A stretch of 64,000 nt of DNA, from NCBI RefSeq assembly GCF_021390675.1, contig NZ_JAJEJV010000004.1, forward strand, positions 1,860,001-1,924,000. Direction: 5' to 3'. Numbering within the stretch: the first letter of the stretch is position 1; every line of letters begins with the position of its first letter. The stretch is from Dyella sp. 2HG41-7. GTDB taxonomy: Bacteria > Pseudomonadota > Gammaproteobacteria > Xanthomonadales > Rhodanobacteraceae. The position numbers were made by a program, and so were the translations under genes. The notes below the pieces were generated by a model. That model worked only from the letters and a program-made list of their open reading frames with translations, did no database searches and was not told where the DNA came from. Of the stretch, positions 34,992 to 45,732 are shown in pieces.

Positions 34992-35863
34992 AAACCACTG
35001 CTGCGATCGTTATCGTTCTGCTGATCCTGCTCGGCTTCAACAGTCTCTATACGGTTGGCGAAGGCCAGAATGTGCTCGTGCTGCAATTCGGAAAGATTAT
35101 GCGCACCGATCGGCAACCGGGCTTGCACGCCAAAGTGCCGCTGCTGCAACAGGTGCTTACCTTGGACGAGCGTGTGCTGTCTTTCGACGGCGCGCCGCAG
35201 CGTTTTGCGTCGGCCGACAAGCAAAGCGTCAATGTCGAGTACTACGTGAAGTGGCGCATCAACAACACGGCCGATTATTACCGCGCAACAGGCGGCGACG
35301 AGTTGCAAGCCGGCCAGCGGCTCAGCCCAATCGTGAGCAATGCGCTGCGCAGCATTCTGAGCGGCTACAAGCTCGAAGACCTGATCGCCGCGAACCAGGC
35401 CGACATCGCCGCCAATGCGCTGAAGCAAGCCAACGAACAAACGCAGGCAAAGCTTGGCATTTCGGTGGTGGATGTCCGCGTTACCGGCATCGACTTCCCC
35501 GACGACATCAAGTCCGCGGTCTTCAAGCGCATGCAGACCGAGCGTCAGCAGGAGGCTGCCGCGATTCGCGCCGACGGCAAGCAACAAGCCGAAACCATCA
35601 AGGCCGACGCCGATAGCCAGGCGCAAGTGATTCGCGCCAACGCCGAAAGCGACGCGGAAAAAGTGAAGGGCGAGGGCGACGCGCAGGCTGCGCAGATCTT
35701 CGCGCAGGCCTATGCGCAGGATCCAGACTTCTTTGCGTTCTATCGCAGCTTGCAGGCCTACAAGAAATCCTTCGGCGACGGCAAAGGCACCATCATCCTG
35801 AAGCCCGATTCCGAATTCCTGCGCTATTTCGGCAACCCGGCGTCCGCGCCGGTCCGGCACTGA
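34988..35863 (+). CDS. hflC: FtsH protease modulator HflC
   Basis: HflC is the SPFH partner of HflK. The 291-residue protein has an N-terminal membrane anchor (AAIVIVLLILLGFNSLYTV), the band-7 domain (GQNVLVLQFGKIMRTDRQPG) and a long helical part (ERQQEAAAIRADGKQQAETI and onward) followed by the family C-terminal segment SLQAYKKSFGDGKGTIILKPDSEF. The start overlaps the hflK stop by four bases, which indicates coupling in equal amounts. Confidence 0.97.
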   Translation: MKTTAAIVIVLLILLGFNSLYTVGEGQNVLVLQFGKIMRTDRQPGLHAKVPLLQQVLTLDERVLSFDGAPQRFASADKQSVNVEYYVKWRINNTADYYRATGGDELQAGQRLSPIVSNALRSILSGYKLEDLIAANQADIAANALKQANEQTQAKLGISVVDVRVTGIDFPDDIKSAVFKRMQTERQQEAAAIRADGKQQAETIKADADSQAQVIRANAESDAEKVKGEGDAQAAQIFAQAYAQDPDFFAFYRSLQAYKKSFGDGKGTIILKPDSEFLRYFGNPASAPVRH

Positions 35864-35873
35864 GGTTAAGGCG

Positions 35874-37434
<1,561 letters not shown>

Positions 37435-37457
37435 TCCGGTGGCTCAGTGAAATATAT

Positions 37458-37484
37458 AAAAATCAATGATTTAGATTGATTTTT
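37458..37484. terminator. AT-rich hairpin between purA and hipB
   Basis: AAAAATCAA (37458-37466) pairs with TTGATTTTT (37476-37484). It may serve as a weak purA terminator on either strand and marks the start of an AT-rich stretch that continues through the hip operators. Confidence 0.5.
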
Positions 37485-37503
37485 AGAGCATCGAGAGTCG
37501 AAT

Positions 37504-37571
37504 TCAACCTATAGGTTGATTTTGCATAATTAAACCTGTAGGTTGATAACGCCGTTATCAACCTACAGGTT
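37504..37571. promoter_or_regulatory. Palindromic operator array of hipBA
   Basis: A perfect 16-base palindrome TCAACCTATAGGTTGA lies at 37504-37519. A second, much larger one spans 37533-37571: 19 bases on each side of a single central C at 37552 are exact reverse complements. Its ends hold two more AACCT-(n2)-AGGTT sites. The hipB start codon is 8 bases downstream. Several HipB dimers binding these sites would repress the operon, as in known hip systems. Confidence 0.8.
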
Positions 37572-37578
37572 GAATCCT

Positions 37579-37839
37579 ATGGATGCGATCCGTACTCCCG
37601 ATCAACTCGGCACGCTGCTGCGTGCCGCTCGAATCAGGCAAGGCCTGACCCAGGCTCAAGTCGCCAGCCAGCTTGGCGTTTCCACGCAAGCGGTTTCAAA
37701 ACTCGAAAGCCAAGCCGGCCGTGCATCGTTCGAGCGCATTCATCGGTTGTGCCTGTTGCTTGGTCTGGAGATCGTGCTGCAACCCAAGGGCACCCGAACC
37801 GACAAATTGGCATCGAAACCATCCGAGACTGAGTGGTAA
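37579..37839 (+). CDS. hipB: HipB-like antitoxin, XRE-family regulator
   Basis: The 86-residue protein begins at 37579 (MDAIRTPDQLGTLLRAARI) and contains an HTH of the Cro/C1 type, QGLTQAQVASQLGVSTQAVSKLE, near residues 25-48. HipB proteins bind and neutralise the HipA kinase and repress their own operon. A longer reading from a TTG at 37543 would lie within the operator and is unlikely. The HipA gene begins 2 bases after the stop. The AT-rich upstream region and the module as a whole suggest lateral acquisition. Confidence 0.88.
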   Translation: MDAIRTPDQLGTLLRAARIRQGLTQAQVASQLGVSTQAVSKLESQAGRASFERIHRLCLLLGLEIVLQPKGTRTDKLASKPSETEW

Positions 37840-37841
37840 CC

Positions 37842-39188
37842 ATGGCTCCACGCGTGCCAGCACTCGATATATGGATGAACGGCGTATCCGTCGGTCGATG
37901 GGAGCGTTCGCGCGCGGGCGTCGATCGCCTGATTTACGAACGAACTTGGATGGAAGCGCCGGAAGGCCGACCTTTATCACTTTCGTTGCCGTGGACCGAT
38001 GTCGACGCCAAAGGACATGTCATTCCGTTAGCCACACCTGCGGTCGGCGCTTATTTTGAAAACCTTCTGCCGGATAACGATCGCATCCTTCGTCGATTGC
38101 GCGAGCGATATGGAGCGAAATCGACCTCGGCGTTCGATATGTTGGCAACCATCGGTCGCGATTGTGCCGGCGCCGTACAACTCGTGCCTGCAGGGCAAGC
38201 GCCAGGCGACGTACGGCGAATCGAAGCCGAGCCGATCGATGATGCAGCTGTAGCGCAACTGTTGCACGACACCACAGTAACCGGGCCATTGGGGCGACGG
38301 GAAGACGATGCGTTTCGTCTATCCATTGCTGGCGCGCAAGAGAAAGCGGCGCTGCTTAAACATGATGGGCGCTGGTGCGTTCCACACGGCGCTACGCCGA
38401 GTACGCATATTTTCAAATTGCCATTGGGCTTGGTTGGCAACATGCGTGCCGACATGCGCGACTCCGTTGAAAACGAATGGCTCTGCATGGAAATCGTGCG
38501 CGAGTTCGGCCTATCCGTCGCCGCGGTCGAAATCGGTCAGTTCGAAGACGAAAAGGCACTAATCGTGGAGCGCTTTGACCGCACTCTGGCCAAAGATGGC
38601 CGATGGTGGATGCGCAATCCGCAAGAAGACTTTTGTCAGGCATTGGGAGTGTCGCCCGTACGCAAATACGAAGCAGACGGCGGCCCCGGCATTCAGCCCA
38701 TCATGGAGCGGCTTCGCGGTTCTGAAAATGCGGCGGAGGACCGCACCGCATTCTTCAAGAGCCAATTGCTCTTTTGGCTGATGGCTGCGACCGACGGCCA
38801 TGCAAAAAATTTCAGTTTGCATTTGCTGTCCCGCGGTAGGTACTGCATGACACCGCTCTACGACATCCTTTCTGCTTATCCCATCATGGGAAATAAAGCG
38901 ACACATCTCGATTCACGCAAAGCGAAACTCGCCATGGCCGTGGTGGATCGCAATCGCCATTACGATCTCTATGGCATTCACCGCTGGCATTGGGTCGCCA
39001 TGGGCGAAAAACTCGGCTTGCCCGAAATGCCCGCGCTGATCGATGACATTGTTCAGCAGGTGCCCACTGTTTTAGATCGCGTCGTGAAGCGGTTGCCCAA
39101 AGAATTTCCTGAGCTAGTCTTCAAATCGGTAAATGATGGCATGCTTAGTGCGACCAAACGGTTGAGTTCGGAACCGAATCGTCGTTGA
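37842..39188 (+). CDS. hipA: HipA-like serine/threonine kinase toxin
   Basis: HipA kinases phosphorylate glutamyl-tRNA synthetase or other targets and slow growth, giving persistence. The protein is 448 residues (E. coli HipA 440). The HipA N-terminal lobe holds PAVGAYFENLLPDNDRILRRL. The P-loop segment SIAGAQEKAALL carries the autophosphorylatable serine near residue 161, and the catalytic Asp is in ATDGHAKNFSL near 317. TPLYDILSAYP supplies the metal-binding Asp. All key residues are intact, so the toxin is probably active. The start ATG at 37842 follows the hipB stop by 2 bases. The actual target is not predictable. Confidence 0.92.
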   Translation: MAPRVPALDIWMNGVSVGRWERSRAGVDRLIYERTWMEAPEGRPLSLSLPWTDVDAKGHVIPLATPAVGAYFENLLPDNDRILRRLRERYGAKSTSAFDMLATIGRDCAGAVQLVPAGQAPGDVRRIEAEPIDDAAVAQLLHDTTVTGPLGRREDDAFRLSIAGAQEKAALLKHDGRWCVPHGATPSTHIFKLPLGLVGNMRADMRDSVENEWLCMEIVREFGLSVAAVEIGQFEDEKALIVERFDRTLAKDGRWWMRNPQEDFCQALGVSPVRKYEADGGPGIQPIMERLRGSENAAEDRTAFFKSQLLFWLMAATDGHAKNFSLHLLSRGRYCMTPLYDILSAYPIMGNKATHLDSRKAKLAMAVVDRNRHYDLYGIHRWHWVAMGEKLGLPEMPALIDDIVQQVPTVLDRVVKRLPKEFPELVFKSVNDGMLSATKRLSSEPNRR

Positions 39189-39252
39189 CCGACCGCAGGG
39201 AAATACACCGTTTACGCCAGATCGAGCAGCGCGATCATGCAATCCATTTTGG

Positions 39253-40194
39253 TTAGTCGTTGACGACGGTATTTCTTCCGCGTTGCTTGGCCTGATACAT
39301 CCGTCGATCGGTTTGTTCGATAAATCGCAGCGATACGTCGCCGCAGTTTGGTGTGACCGTGCTTAGGCCGATGCTGGCCGTGAGGTATTTGCTGACGTCC
39401 GAACCGTTATGCGGAATATGTTCGCTGGCGATCAATTCGCGGCAGCGCGAAGCGATTTTGTACGCTTCCGTTTCGTTGGTATCCGGCATCACGATAATGA
39501 ATTCCTCGCCGCCGAAACGAGCGACAAAATCGCGCGGGCGTGAGGCGGCGACGGTCAAAAGTTTGGCGACGCGCTTAAGGCATTGATCGCCTTCCAAGTG
39601 ACCGTAGTGATCGTTGTATTGCTTGAAGCAGTCGATATCCAGCATCAGCACGGATATGGATTGCTTGTTGCGGCACGCATGATCCCACTCGGTTTCCATC
39701 ACCACGTCGAACCGCCGGCGATTGGCGACGCCGGTCAAACCGTCTTTGAACGACAGTTCTTCCAGTTCGCGGCGTAACGCAGCGAGTTGTTCTTCGGTAC
39801 GTTTGCGTTCGCTGATATCGAACATAAAGCCGATCAGCGAATCGACGTCGCCGTTTTCTTTGCGCACGACATGCACCACGTCGCGAATCCATACGTAATC
39901 GCCGTTTTTCTTGAGCGCGCGATAATCGGCTTCGTGATCCACGCCTGCCTTGGATTGCGCGACGCAGAAATTCACAGCCCAATCGCGATCTTCCGGATGC
40001 ATGCGGTCGGCCCAATCCTGCACGCTGACCCAGCTCGACGGTTCCCAGCCCAGCAGTTCTTCGATCTGCGGGCCGATATAAGCGAACTGCATCGTGCTCC
40101 AATCGATTTTCCAAGGAATGGCCCGGGTCGATTCCAACAGCGTTTTATAGGTGTCGTTGTCCAGTTCCAACTTGGCGTCTAGCGTGGCGTTCAT
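39253..40194 (-). CDS. PAS-domain diguanylate cyclase
   Basis: The 313-residue soluble protein has an N-terminal PAS/PAC domain (about residues 15-132: YIGPQIEELLGWEP, DYRALKKNGDYVWIRDVVHVV) and a GGDEF domain with the active-site variant GGEEF. An inhibitory I-site RPRD lies five residues before it. The domain should make cyclic di-GMP from GTP, controlled by the sensor domain and by product feedback. It is divergent from a second GGDEF gene. The preceding gap 39189-39252 holds nothing recognisable. Confidence 0.93.
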   Translation of the reverse strand: MNATLDAKLELDNDTYKTLLESTRAIPWKIDWSTMQFAYIGPQIEELLGWEPSSWVSVQDWADRMHPEDRDWAVNFCVAQSKAGVDHEADYRALKKNGDYVWIRDVVHVVRKENGDVDSLIGFMFDISERKRTEEQLAALRRELEELSFKDGLTGVANRRRFDVVMETEWDHACRNKQSISVLMLDIDCFKQYNDHYGHLEGDQCLKRVAKLLTVAASRPRDFVARFGGEEFIIVMPDTNETEAYKIASRCRELIASEHIPHNGSDVSKYLTASIGLSTVTPNCGDVSLRFIEQTDRRMYQAKQRGRNTVVND

Positions 40195-40525
40195 GGAGCG
40201 GCTCCGGGTTGAGCGTTGCGAGATGATCGGTCGAAGTCTTCATCGATCGTCCCGCATCCGGATCGATCTTTGTCACCTTCAAACCACTAACGGCAAGCAA
40301 TGGTCATGCCCATGGAGGCGTGCCATCCCTCTGGGCCAGGGCCACGGGTGTCGCCGAGGAAACCCGCCTTGTAACGTGCTTGGCGTATATAAGGTTTTTC
40401 GGTAATAGTTCTGAAAACGGCGGTAGGCTGGGCACTTGATCCGGGCGGCGGTTGTGGAGGTGGCGCTTGGATCGTATGGCTGGATGATTTAGGAAAGTGG
40501 CGTTTTTTCTTCGATGTGACGCGTT
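40195..40525. other. Intergenic region between the divergent diguanylate cyclase genes
   Basis: These 331 bases contain no credible gene. A TATATAAGG near 40386 could belong to a promoter for the rightward gene, but no matching -35 was found. I looked for a cyclic di-GMP riboswitch signature and did not find one. Confidence 0.5.
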
Positions 40526-42097
40526 TTGTCCGCACACGCCGCACCTCTCTGCGCATCGATTCTGGGGGTCGCTCGCGTGCGTTTCGCATGGGCACTGGCG
40601 GTATTGCTGATCGTTCATCTGGCTCTTGCAAGCTGGAGCGGTCATGCGCAAGACCCGTTGCCGCAATTGGCGATGGTCGCCGTGCAGTGCGCCGCGGTAT
40701 GGATGGTCTTCCTGCGCTTTCGGCGCAGTCCGCCGCTGATCAAAATGCCATGGTTGCTGCTGGCGCTGGCGGCGTTGATGCAGGTGTTGTGGGCGATCAC
40801 CAATCTGCTCACCACGATAGTGGGCGATAAGGGCGGTTATCTCACCGCCATCGGCGTGGTGATTTCAGGCCTGTATATGATCCCGGCGATGTTTATGCTG
40901 GCGCGCTCGTTCGCGCAGCATGAGCCACGCGCCGTGATCGTGCTGGATCTGATTCTTTCGTGTCTGGTTGCGGTGTTGCTGTACCAGCTGGTGACGCAGT
41001 TGCTGAGCGGTCCCTTGGCGTCGGATCCGAATAGCGTCTTGGTGGTGATCTATCACGCAGATGCGGTCGATTTTTCCTTGGCGGCCATGGCGATTTTGCG
41101 CATGTTGGGCGCGCGCAGTTTTCGGTGGCGATATTTTTATTACGCGGCCAGCACTTATCTTTTGGTCAATGCGATCGTGGCGTACGTCTACAACCGTATC
41201 GAATTGCGCGGCTTGCCTTGGTGGGCGGGCTCGATGGTCGATATCCCCTACGTCATGTTGATCATGGTGCTTATGCGTCAGCCGCCGCGGCTGTTGCGCG
41301 CCTATCATCCGCCGCTGGGCGTATCGCAAACGATTGCGTCGTTTGCGCCGATCATGATGTCGCTGATGATTTTGATGCTTGGGATCAGCGTGTCGCGCAT
41401 CAGCTTTATTCCCGGCGTGATGGCAGCCGGCGTTTCGGTAGTTTTCTACGGGTTGCGCGTCGCGATTATTCAAAGCCGTCATCTGGACATGCAGCGAGCC
41501 GTCGATCTCAGTACGTGGCGTCTTGAGCAGCAAGTGGGGCGCGATCCGTTGACCGGCATCGCCAATCGCGCCATGTTGGATACGCGTTTGCGCGAAGCCT
41601 TGGAATCGGGGCGAAAAACCGGCCACTACTGCTCGGTATTGATGATCGATATCGACTTCTTCAAGCAATACAACGACACCCTTGGACACATCGCCGGCGA
41701 CGCCTGCCTGGTTCGGGTGGCCGGCGCGCTCAGCAGCATCCAGGTGCGTGCGAACGATCTGGTGGCGCGTTACGGCGGCGAAGAATTCGCGATCGTGCTC
41801 GATAACACACCTGCGGACGCCGCGCAGGACGTGGCGCATCGACTGATCACGTCCATCGAGCGGCTGGAAATCGCACACCCCAACTGTCCGTTGGGTCACG
41901 TAACGGTAAGCATTGGCATCGCAACGCAGACGCAAGAAACCTCAATGGACCCCACGATCATTCTGGACGAAGCCGATCGTGCGCTTTACCGCGCCAAGAG
42001 CAAGGGGAGAAATCGGTTGGAGACGGCCGATGCGGCGGCGCCATGCCCGTCTTCCGCGCAAGCTCGATTTGATACGCAAGGCGACGCTATCCCGTAA
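40526..42097 (+). CDS. Membrane-bound diguanylate cyclase
   Basis: From a TTG at 40526 the protein has 523 residues; a GTG at 40577 with GGGGG 8 bases upstream is an attractive alternative that trims 17. About eight hydrophobic segments occupy residues 18-320 and form a membrane sensor module without a known domain name. A C-terminal GGDEF domain follows (RDPLTGIANRAMLDTRL, MIDIDFFKQYNDTLGH, ARYGGEEFAIVL). The I-site RAND lies five residues before GGEEF. It is expected to synthesise cyclic di-GMP at the inner membrane. Confidence 0.92.
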   Translation: MSAHAAPLCASILGVARVRFAWALAVLLIVHLALASWSGHAQDPLPQLAMVAVQCAAVWMVFLRFRRSPPLIKMPWLLLALAALMQVLWAITNLLTTIVGDKGGYLTAIGVVISGLYMIPAMFMLARSFAQHEPRAVIVLDLILSCLVAVLLYQLVTQLLSGPLASDPNSVLVVIYHADAVDFSLAAMAILRMLGARSFRWRYFYYAASTYLLVNAIVAYVYNRIELRGLPWWAGSMVDIPYVMLIMVLMRQPPRLLRAYHPPLGVSQTIASFAPIMMSLMILMLGISVSRISFIPGVMAAGVSVVFYGLRVAIIQSRHLDMQRAVDLSTWRLEQQVGRDPLTGIANRAMLDTRLREALESGRKTGHYCSVLMIDIDFFKQYNDTLGHIAGDACLVRVAGALSSIQVRANDLVARYGGEEFAIVLDNTPADAAQDVAHRLITSIERLEIAHPNCPLGHVTVSIGIATQTQETSMDPTIILDEADRALYRAKSKGRNRLETADAAAPCPSSAQARFDTQGDAIP

Positions 42098-42328
42098 AGC
42101 GCGCGTTATCCGCAGGCCAATAGCTTGATGGCGATCCTTTCAAACGGTGCCCAAGCAGCAAGCCGTGACTTCCGGCCGTATCTCGCAGCCTCCCAGTCGC
42201 CGCACTATTCGGTAGCTCTACGCGAGCCGGCCGGAACGTTCAGGGGACATCCGCGGTCTGCTTCGCTTCAAAAGCGAGACATGCTTACCCGCCGACTAGG
42301 CCGGTCACCCACCGACAAAGAGGACGTT

Positions 42329-44977
42329 ATGCGCAAGATACTTTTTTCCGCCATCGTCGTGGCGCTTGCTGGCGCCGCCACAGTCAGCCCCGTCATGGCG
42401 CAAACCGCCGCTTCGGCGGAGGTGATCGGCACCACGCAGCTGCCGCGCACCGTGCGCCCCACGCATTACGACGTTGCTGTAACGCCTCATATCGATGGAT
42501 TGAAGTTCGACGGCAAGGTGACGGTGACTATCGACGTCATCAAGCCCACAGCGAGCATCACACTCAATGCGTTGGAAATGAAGTTTTTTTCGGTGACCCT
42601 GTCGTCAGATTCGGGCAAGGCGACGTTTGCCGCACCGAAAATCGCCATCGACGACAAGGCGCAAACCGCGACTTTCACGTTCGCCAAACCGATTCCGGCG
42701 GGCAGCTATCGCCTGACGATGGACTACGTCGGCACGATCGACACGCAGCCCAACGGTCTGTTCGTGATCCATTACGACACCAAGGACGGCCGCAAACAGG
42801 CGCTGTATACGCAGTTCGAGAATTCCGATGCGCGCCGCTTTATTCCGTCGTGGGATGAACCTGCGTACAAGGCGACATTCGATCTGACGGCCACGATTCC
42901 CACGGGCCAGATGGCCGTGAGCAATATGCCCGCCGAAGAAAAGAAAGATCTCGGCAACGGCCTGACGCAGGTTCGCTTCAAGCAGTCGCCGAAGATGTCC
43001 ACGTATCTGCTGTTCTTCGGTGCCGGCGATTTCGACCGCACGACGACCAGCGCCGACGGCACCGAGATCGGCGTGGTCACGCAAAAGGGACTTTCCTCGC
43101 AAGCCGGCTTCGCGCTCGATTCGGCCAAGGCGGTTCTGCACGAATACAACGATTACTTCGGCACACCGTATCCGCTGCCCAAGCTGGACAATGTCGCGTC
43201 GCCGGGTAGCAGTCAGTTCTTCGGCGCGATGGAAAACTGGGGCGCGATCTTCACCTTCGAATACGCCATGCTGCTCGATCCGTCGATCTCCACGCAGGCG
43301 GACAAGGAAGGCGTGTTCGGTACCGAAGCGCACGAGATGGCGCATCAATGGTTCGGCGATTTGGTGACGATGCGCTGGTGGGACGATTTGTGGCTCAACG
43401 AAGGCTTCGCCTCGTGGATGGCGACGCGCACTACGGAAAAGTTGCATCCGGAATGGAACGCGCAACTCGACACGGTTGCTATCCGCGAAGGGGCGATGAG
43501 TTTCGACGCCGCCTCCACCACGCATCCGATCGTGCAGCATATTGAAACGGTGGAGCAGGCCAATCAGGCCTTCGACGTGATCACGTATTCGAAAGGCGAA
43601 TCCGTTATCCGCATGCTGGAAAATTACGTGGGCGCCGATGCGTGGCGCGATGGCGTGCGCCGTTACATGAAGGATCACGCCTACGGCAATACGGTTTCCG
43701 ACGATTTGTGGCACGCGATGGAAACGGTCACCAACAAACCGGTGGCGACCGTTGCGCACGATTTCACTTTGCAGCCTGGCGTACCGCTGATTCGCGTGGC
43801 CTCGGAAACGTGCAAGAACGGCAGTACCACGTTGCAACTCACACAAGGACAATTCACCAAGGGCGCCGCCAACAAAATGATGCGTCATTGGCATGTGCCG
43901 GTGACCGCGCAGACGGTGGGTGGCGAAGCGGCAAGCACGCTGGTGAACGGACAAGCCTCGCTCGTCGTGCCTGGCTGCGGTCCGGTCGTCGTCAACGCAG
44001 GGCAGACCGGTTATTTCCGCACGCTGTACACGCCACAAGACTTCGCCGCGCTTAGCGCCGATTACGCCAAGCTTGCGCCGATCGATCAGCTGGGTCTGAT
44101 GGACGACACGTCCGCATTGGGCTTGGCGGGACTGCAGCCTGCGTCGGGTGTATTGGATTTGATCAAGGCCACGCCGGTCGACGCCAATCCGGTGCTGTGG
44201 GGCAATATCACGCAGGAATTGGCGGGCTTGAATCGGTATTACCGCGACGGCGATCCAGGGCAGGCTGCGTTCCGCACGTTCGCTATCTCCAAACTCGAAC
44301 CTGTGTTTCAGCAGGTCGGTTGGACTTCCAAGGCGGGCGAGCAGGCGCCGGTTGCGATCCTGCGTGAGCAGCTGATCTACACGCTAAGTACGCTTGGCGA
44401 CCAGAACGTGATCAAGGAGGCGCAGCGTCGTTTCGCCGCGCAGTCCAGCGATCCGTCGGCGATGCCGGCGGCGCTGCGCAAGACCATCACGGCGGTGGTT
44501 GCGTATAACGCCGACGAAGCCACCTGGAACCAGTTGCACACGCGCGCGCAGTCTGAAAAAACGCCGTTGATCAAAGACAACTTGTACGCATTGCTGGCCA
44601 ACGCCAAAGACAAGAGTCTTGCCCAGCGCGCACTCGATCTTGCGTTGACGAACGAACCGGGCGCCACCAACAGCGCCAACATGGTGTCGGTGGCGTCGCG
44701 TCAACATCCTGAGATGGCCTTCGATTTTGCGGTGGCGCACCGGGAACAGATGGATAAGCTGGTCGACGCCCCCTCGCGCAGCGAGTACTACCCGCGCCTG
44801 ATCGGTTCGTCGCTGGACCCTCAGACGATCGACAAGATGCGCGCATTCGAACAGGCGCATATCGCACCGACGTCGCGCCGCGTGGCGGATACGGCGATCG
44901 CGAATATTCAGTACCGCATCGGCGTGCACAAGGATCGTATGCCCGCCATCGATACGTGGCTGAATAAGAACGGCTGA
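42329..44977 (+). CDS. Secreted M1-family aminopeptidase
   Basis: The start at 42329 (MRKILFSAIVVALAGAATVSPVMAQ), with AGAGGA upstream, gives 882 residues with a signal peptide. Further upstream starts would hide that signal. The M1 signature elements are present: substrate-binding GAMENWG, zinc site HEMAHQWFGDL with the third ligand in NEGFASW, and an ERAP-like C-terminal helical region. It likely degrades peptides in the periplasm or outside the cell. It is related to E. coli PepN by family but exported, so I avoid the pepN symbol. Confidence 0.94.
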   Translation: MRKILFSAIVVALAGAATVSPVMAQTAASAEVIGTTQLPRTVRPTHYDVAVTPHIDGLKFDGKVTVTIDVIKPTASITLNALEMKFFSVTLSSDSGKATFAAPKIAIDDKAQTATFTFAKPIPAGSYRLTMDYVGTIDTQPNGLFVIHYDTKDGRKQALYTQFENSDARRFIPSWDEPAYKATFDLTATIPTGQMAVSNMPAEEKKDLGNGLTQVRFKQSPKMSTYLLFFGAGDFDRTTTSADGTEIGVVTQKGLSSQAGFALDSAKAVLHEYNDYFGTPYPLPKLDNVASPGSSQFFGAMENWGAIFTFEYAMLLDPSISTQADKEGVFGTEAHEMAHQWFGDLVTMRWWDDLWLNEGFASWMATRTTEKLHPEWNAQLDTVAIREGAMSFDAASTTHPIVQHIETVEQANQAFDVITYSKGESVIRMLENYVGADAWRDGVRRYMKDHAYGNTVSDDLWHAMETVTNKPVATVAHDFTLQPGVPLIRVASETCKNGSTTLQLTQGQFTKGAANKMMRHWHVPVTAQTVGGEAASTLVNGQASLVVPGCGPVVVNAGQTGYFRTLYTPQDFAALSADYAKLAPIDQLGLMDDTSALGLAGLQPASGVLDLIKATPVDANPVLWGNITQELAGLNRYYRDGDPGQAAFRTFAISKLEPVFQQVGWTSKAGEQAPVAILREQLIYTLSTLGDQNVIKEAQRRFAAQSSDPSAMPAALRKTITAVVAYNADEATWNQLHTRAQSEKTPLIKDNLYALLANAKDKSLAQRALDLALTNEPGATNSANMVSVASRQHPEMAFDFAVAHREQMDKLVDAPSRSEYYPRLIGSSLDPQTIDKMRAFEQAHIAPTSRRVADTAIANIQYRIGVHKDRMPAIDTWLNKNG

Positions 44978-44990
44978 TGCACTCGGTTTG

Positions 44991-45015
44991 GCCCCCTCTC
45001 TGAACGGGAGGGGGC
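44991..45015 (+). terminator. Terminator after the M1 aminopeptidase gene
   Basis: GCCCCCTC (44991-44998) pairs with GAGGGGGC (45008-45015), followed by TTTCGG. It isolates the gene from lemA. Confidence 0.7.
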
Positions 45016-45093
45016 TTTCGGCCCCGAAAATCCGCAAGGAACTGCGTGGTATGCTGGCCGGGAAAGGCCCGGAACGCCTACAGGGGGAGTGCA

Positions 45094-45681
45094 ATGGGTT
45101 TGTTTATTTTTCTCGCCATCATCGTGGTGGCCGTCGTCTACGTGGTTGGTCTTTACAACGGACTGGTGACCGCACGTAACAGTTACAAAAATGCATTTGC
45201 GCAAATCGACGTGCAGCTCACGCGTCGCCACGATCTGATTCCCAATCTCGTGGAAACCGCCAAGGCGTATCTCGCGCACGAACACAGCACGCTCGAAGCC
45301 GTGATCCAGGCGCGCAATACGGCGGTCAACGGTTTGGCGCAAGCCAAGCGCAATCCGGGCGATCCGCAAGCGATGCAGCAATTGTCGGATTCCGAAGACG
45401 GCCTCACGCAGAGCCTCGGTCGACTGTTCGCGGTGAGCGAGTCCTATCCGGACCTCAAGGCCAACGAAACGATCAAGCAATTGTCCGAAGAACTCACCTC
45501 CACCGAAAACCGCGTAGCGTTTGCGCGTCAGGCGTATAACGATTCGGTGATGACGTACAACAACCGTTGCGGTGTCTTCCCGGGTTCGTTTATCGCCAGC
45601 AGCTTCAGTTTTACCGAGGCGCATCCGTTGGATATCGAAGACAAGACGGTACGCGAAGTGCCCAAGGTCTCTTTCAGCTAA
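45094..45681 (+). CDS. lemA: LemA family protein
   Basis: The 195-residue protein has an N-terminal membrane helix (GLFIFLAIIVVAVVYVVGLYN) and the LemA domain with NSYKNAFAQIDVQLTRRHDLIPNLVETAK and NRCGVFPGSFIASSF. LemA proteins are commonly encoded beside M48 or TPM-domain proteases; their exact role is unknown. The start at 45094 follows GGGGGAG. The M48 gene begins 51 bases downstream, so the two are likely co-transcribed. Confidence 0.94.
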   Translation: MGLFIFLAIIVVAVVYVVGLYNGLVTARNSYKNAFAQIDVQLTRRHDLIPNLVETAKAYLAHEHSTLEAVIQARNTAVNGLAQAKRNPGDPQAMQQLSDSEDGLTQSLGRLFAVSESYPDLKANETIKQLSEELTSTENRVAFARQAYNDSVMTYNNRCGVFPGSFIASSFSFTEAHPLDIEDKTVREVPKVSFS

Positions 45682-45732
45682 TCAGCTCGACGCAAAACGT
45701 CGGATCGCGTCGATTCGCTGGGGGAATACGCC

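Noticed and set aside
37435..37578. CRISPR-like repeats before hipB
   Set aside because: The repeats are palindromic operator sites of irregular spacing, without spacers or cas genes.
40195..40525. Possible cyclic di-GMP riboswitch between the two diguanylate cyclase genes
   Set aside because: Neither the GEMM conserved loops nor the tetraloop-receptor pair could be identified; the region shows only weak pairing.
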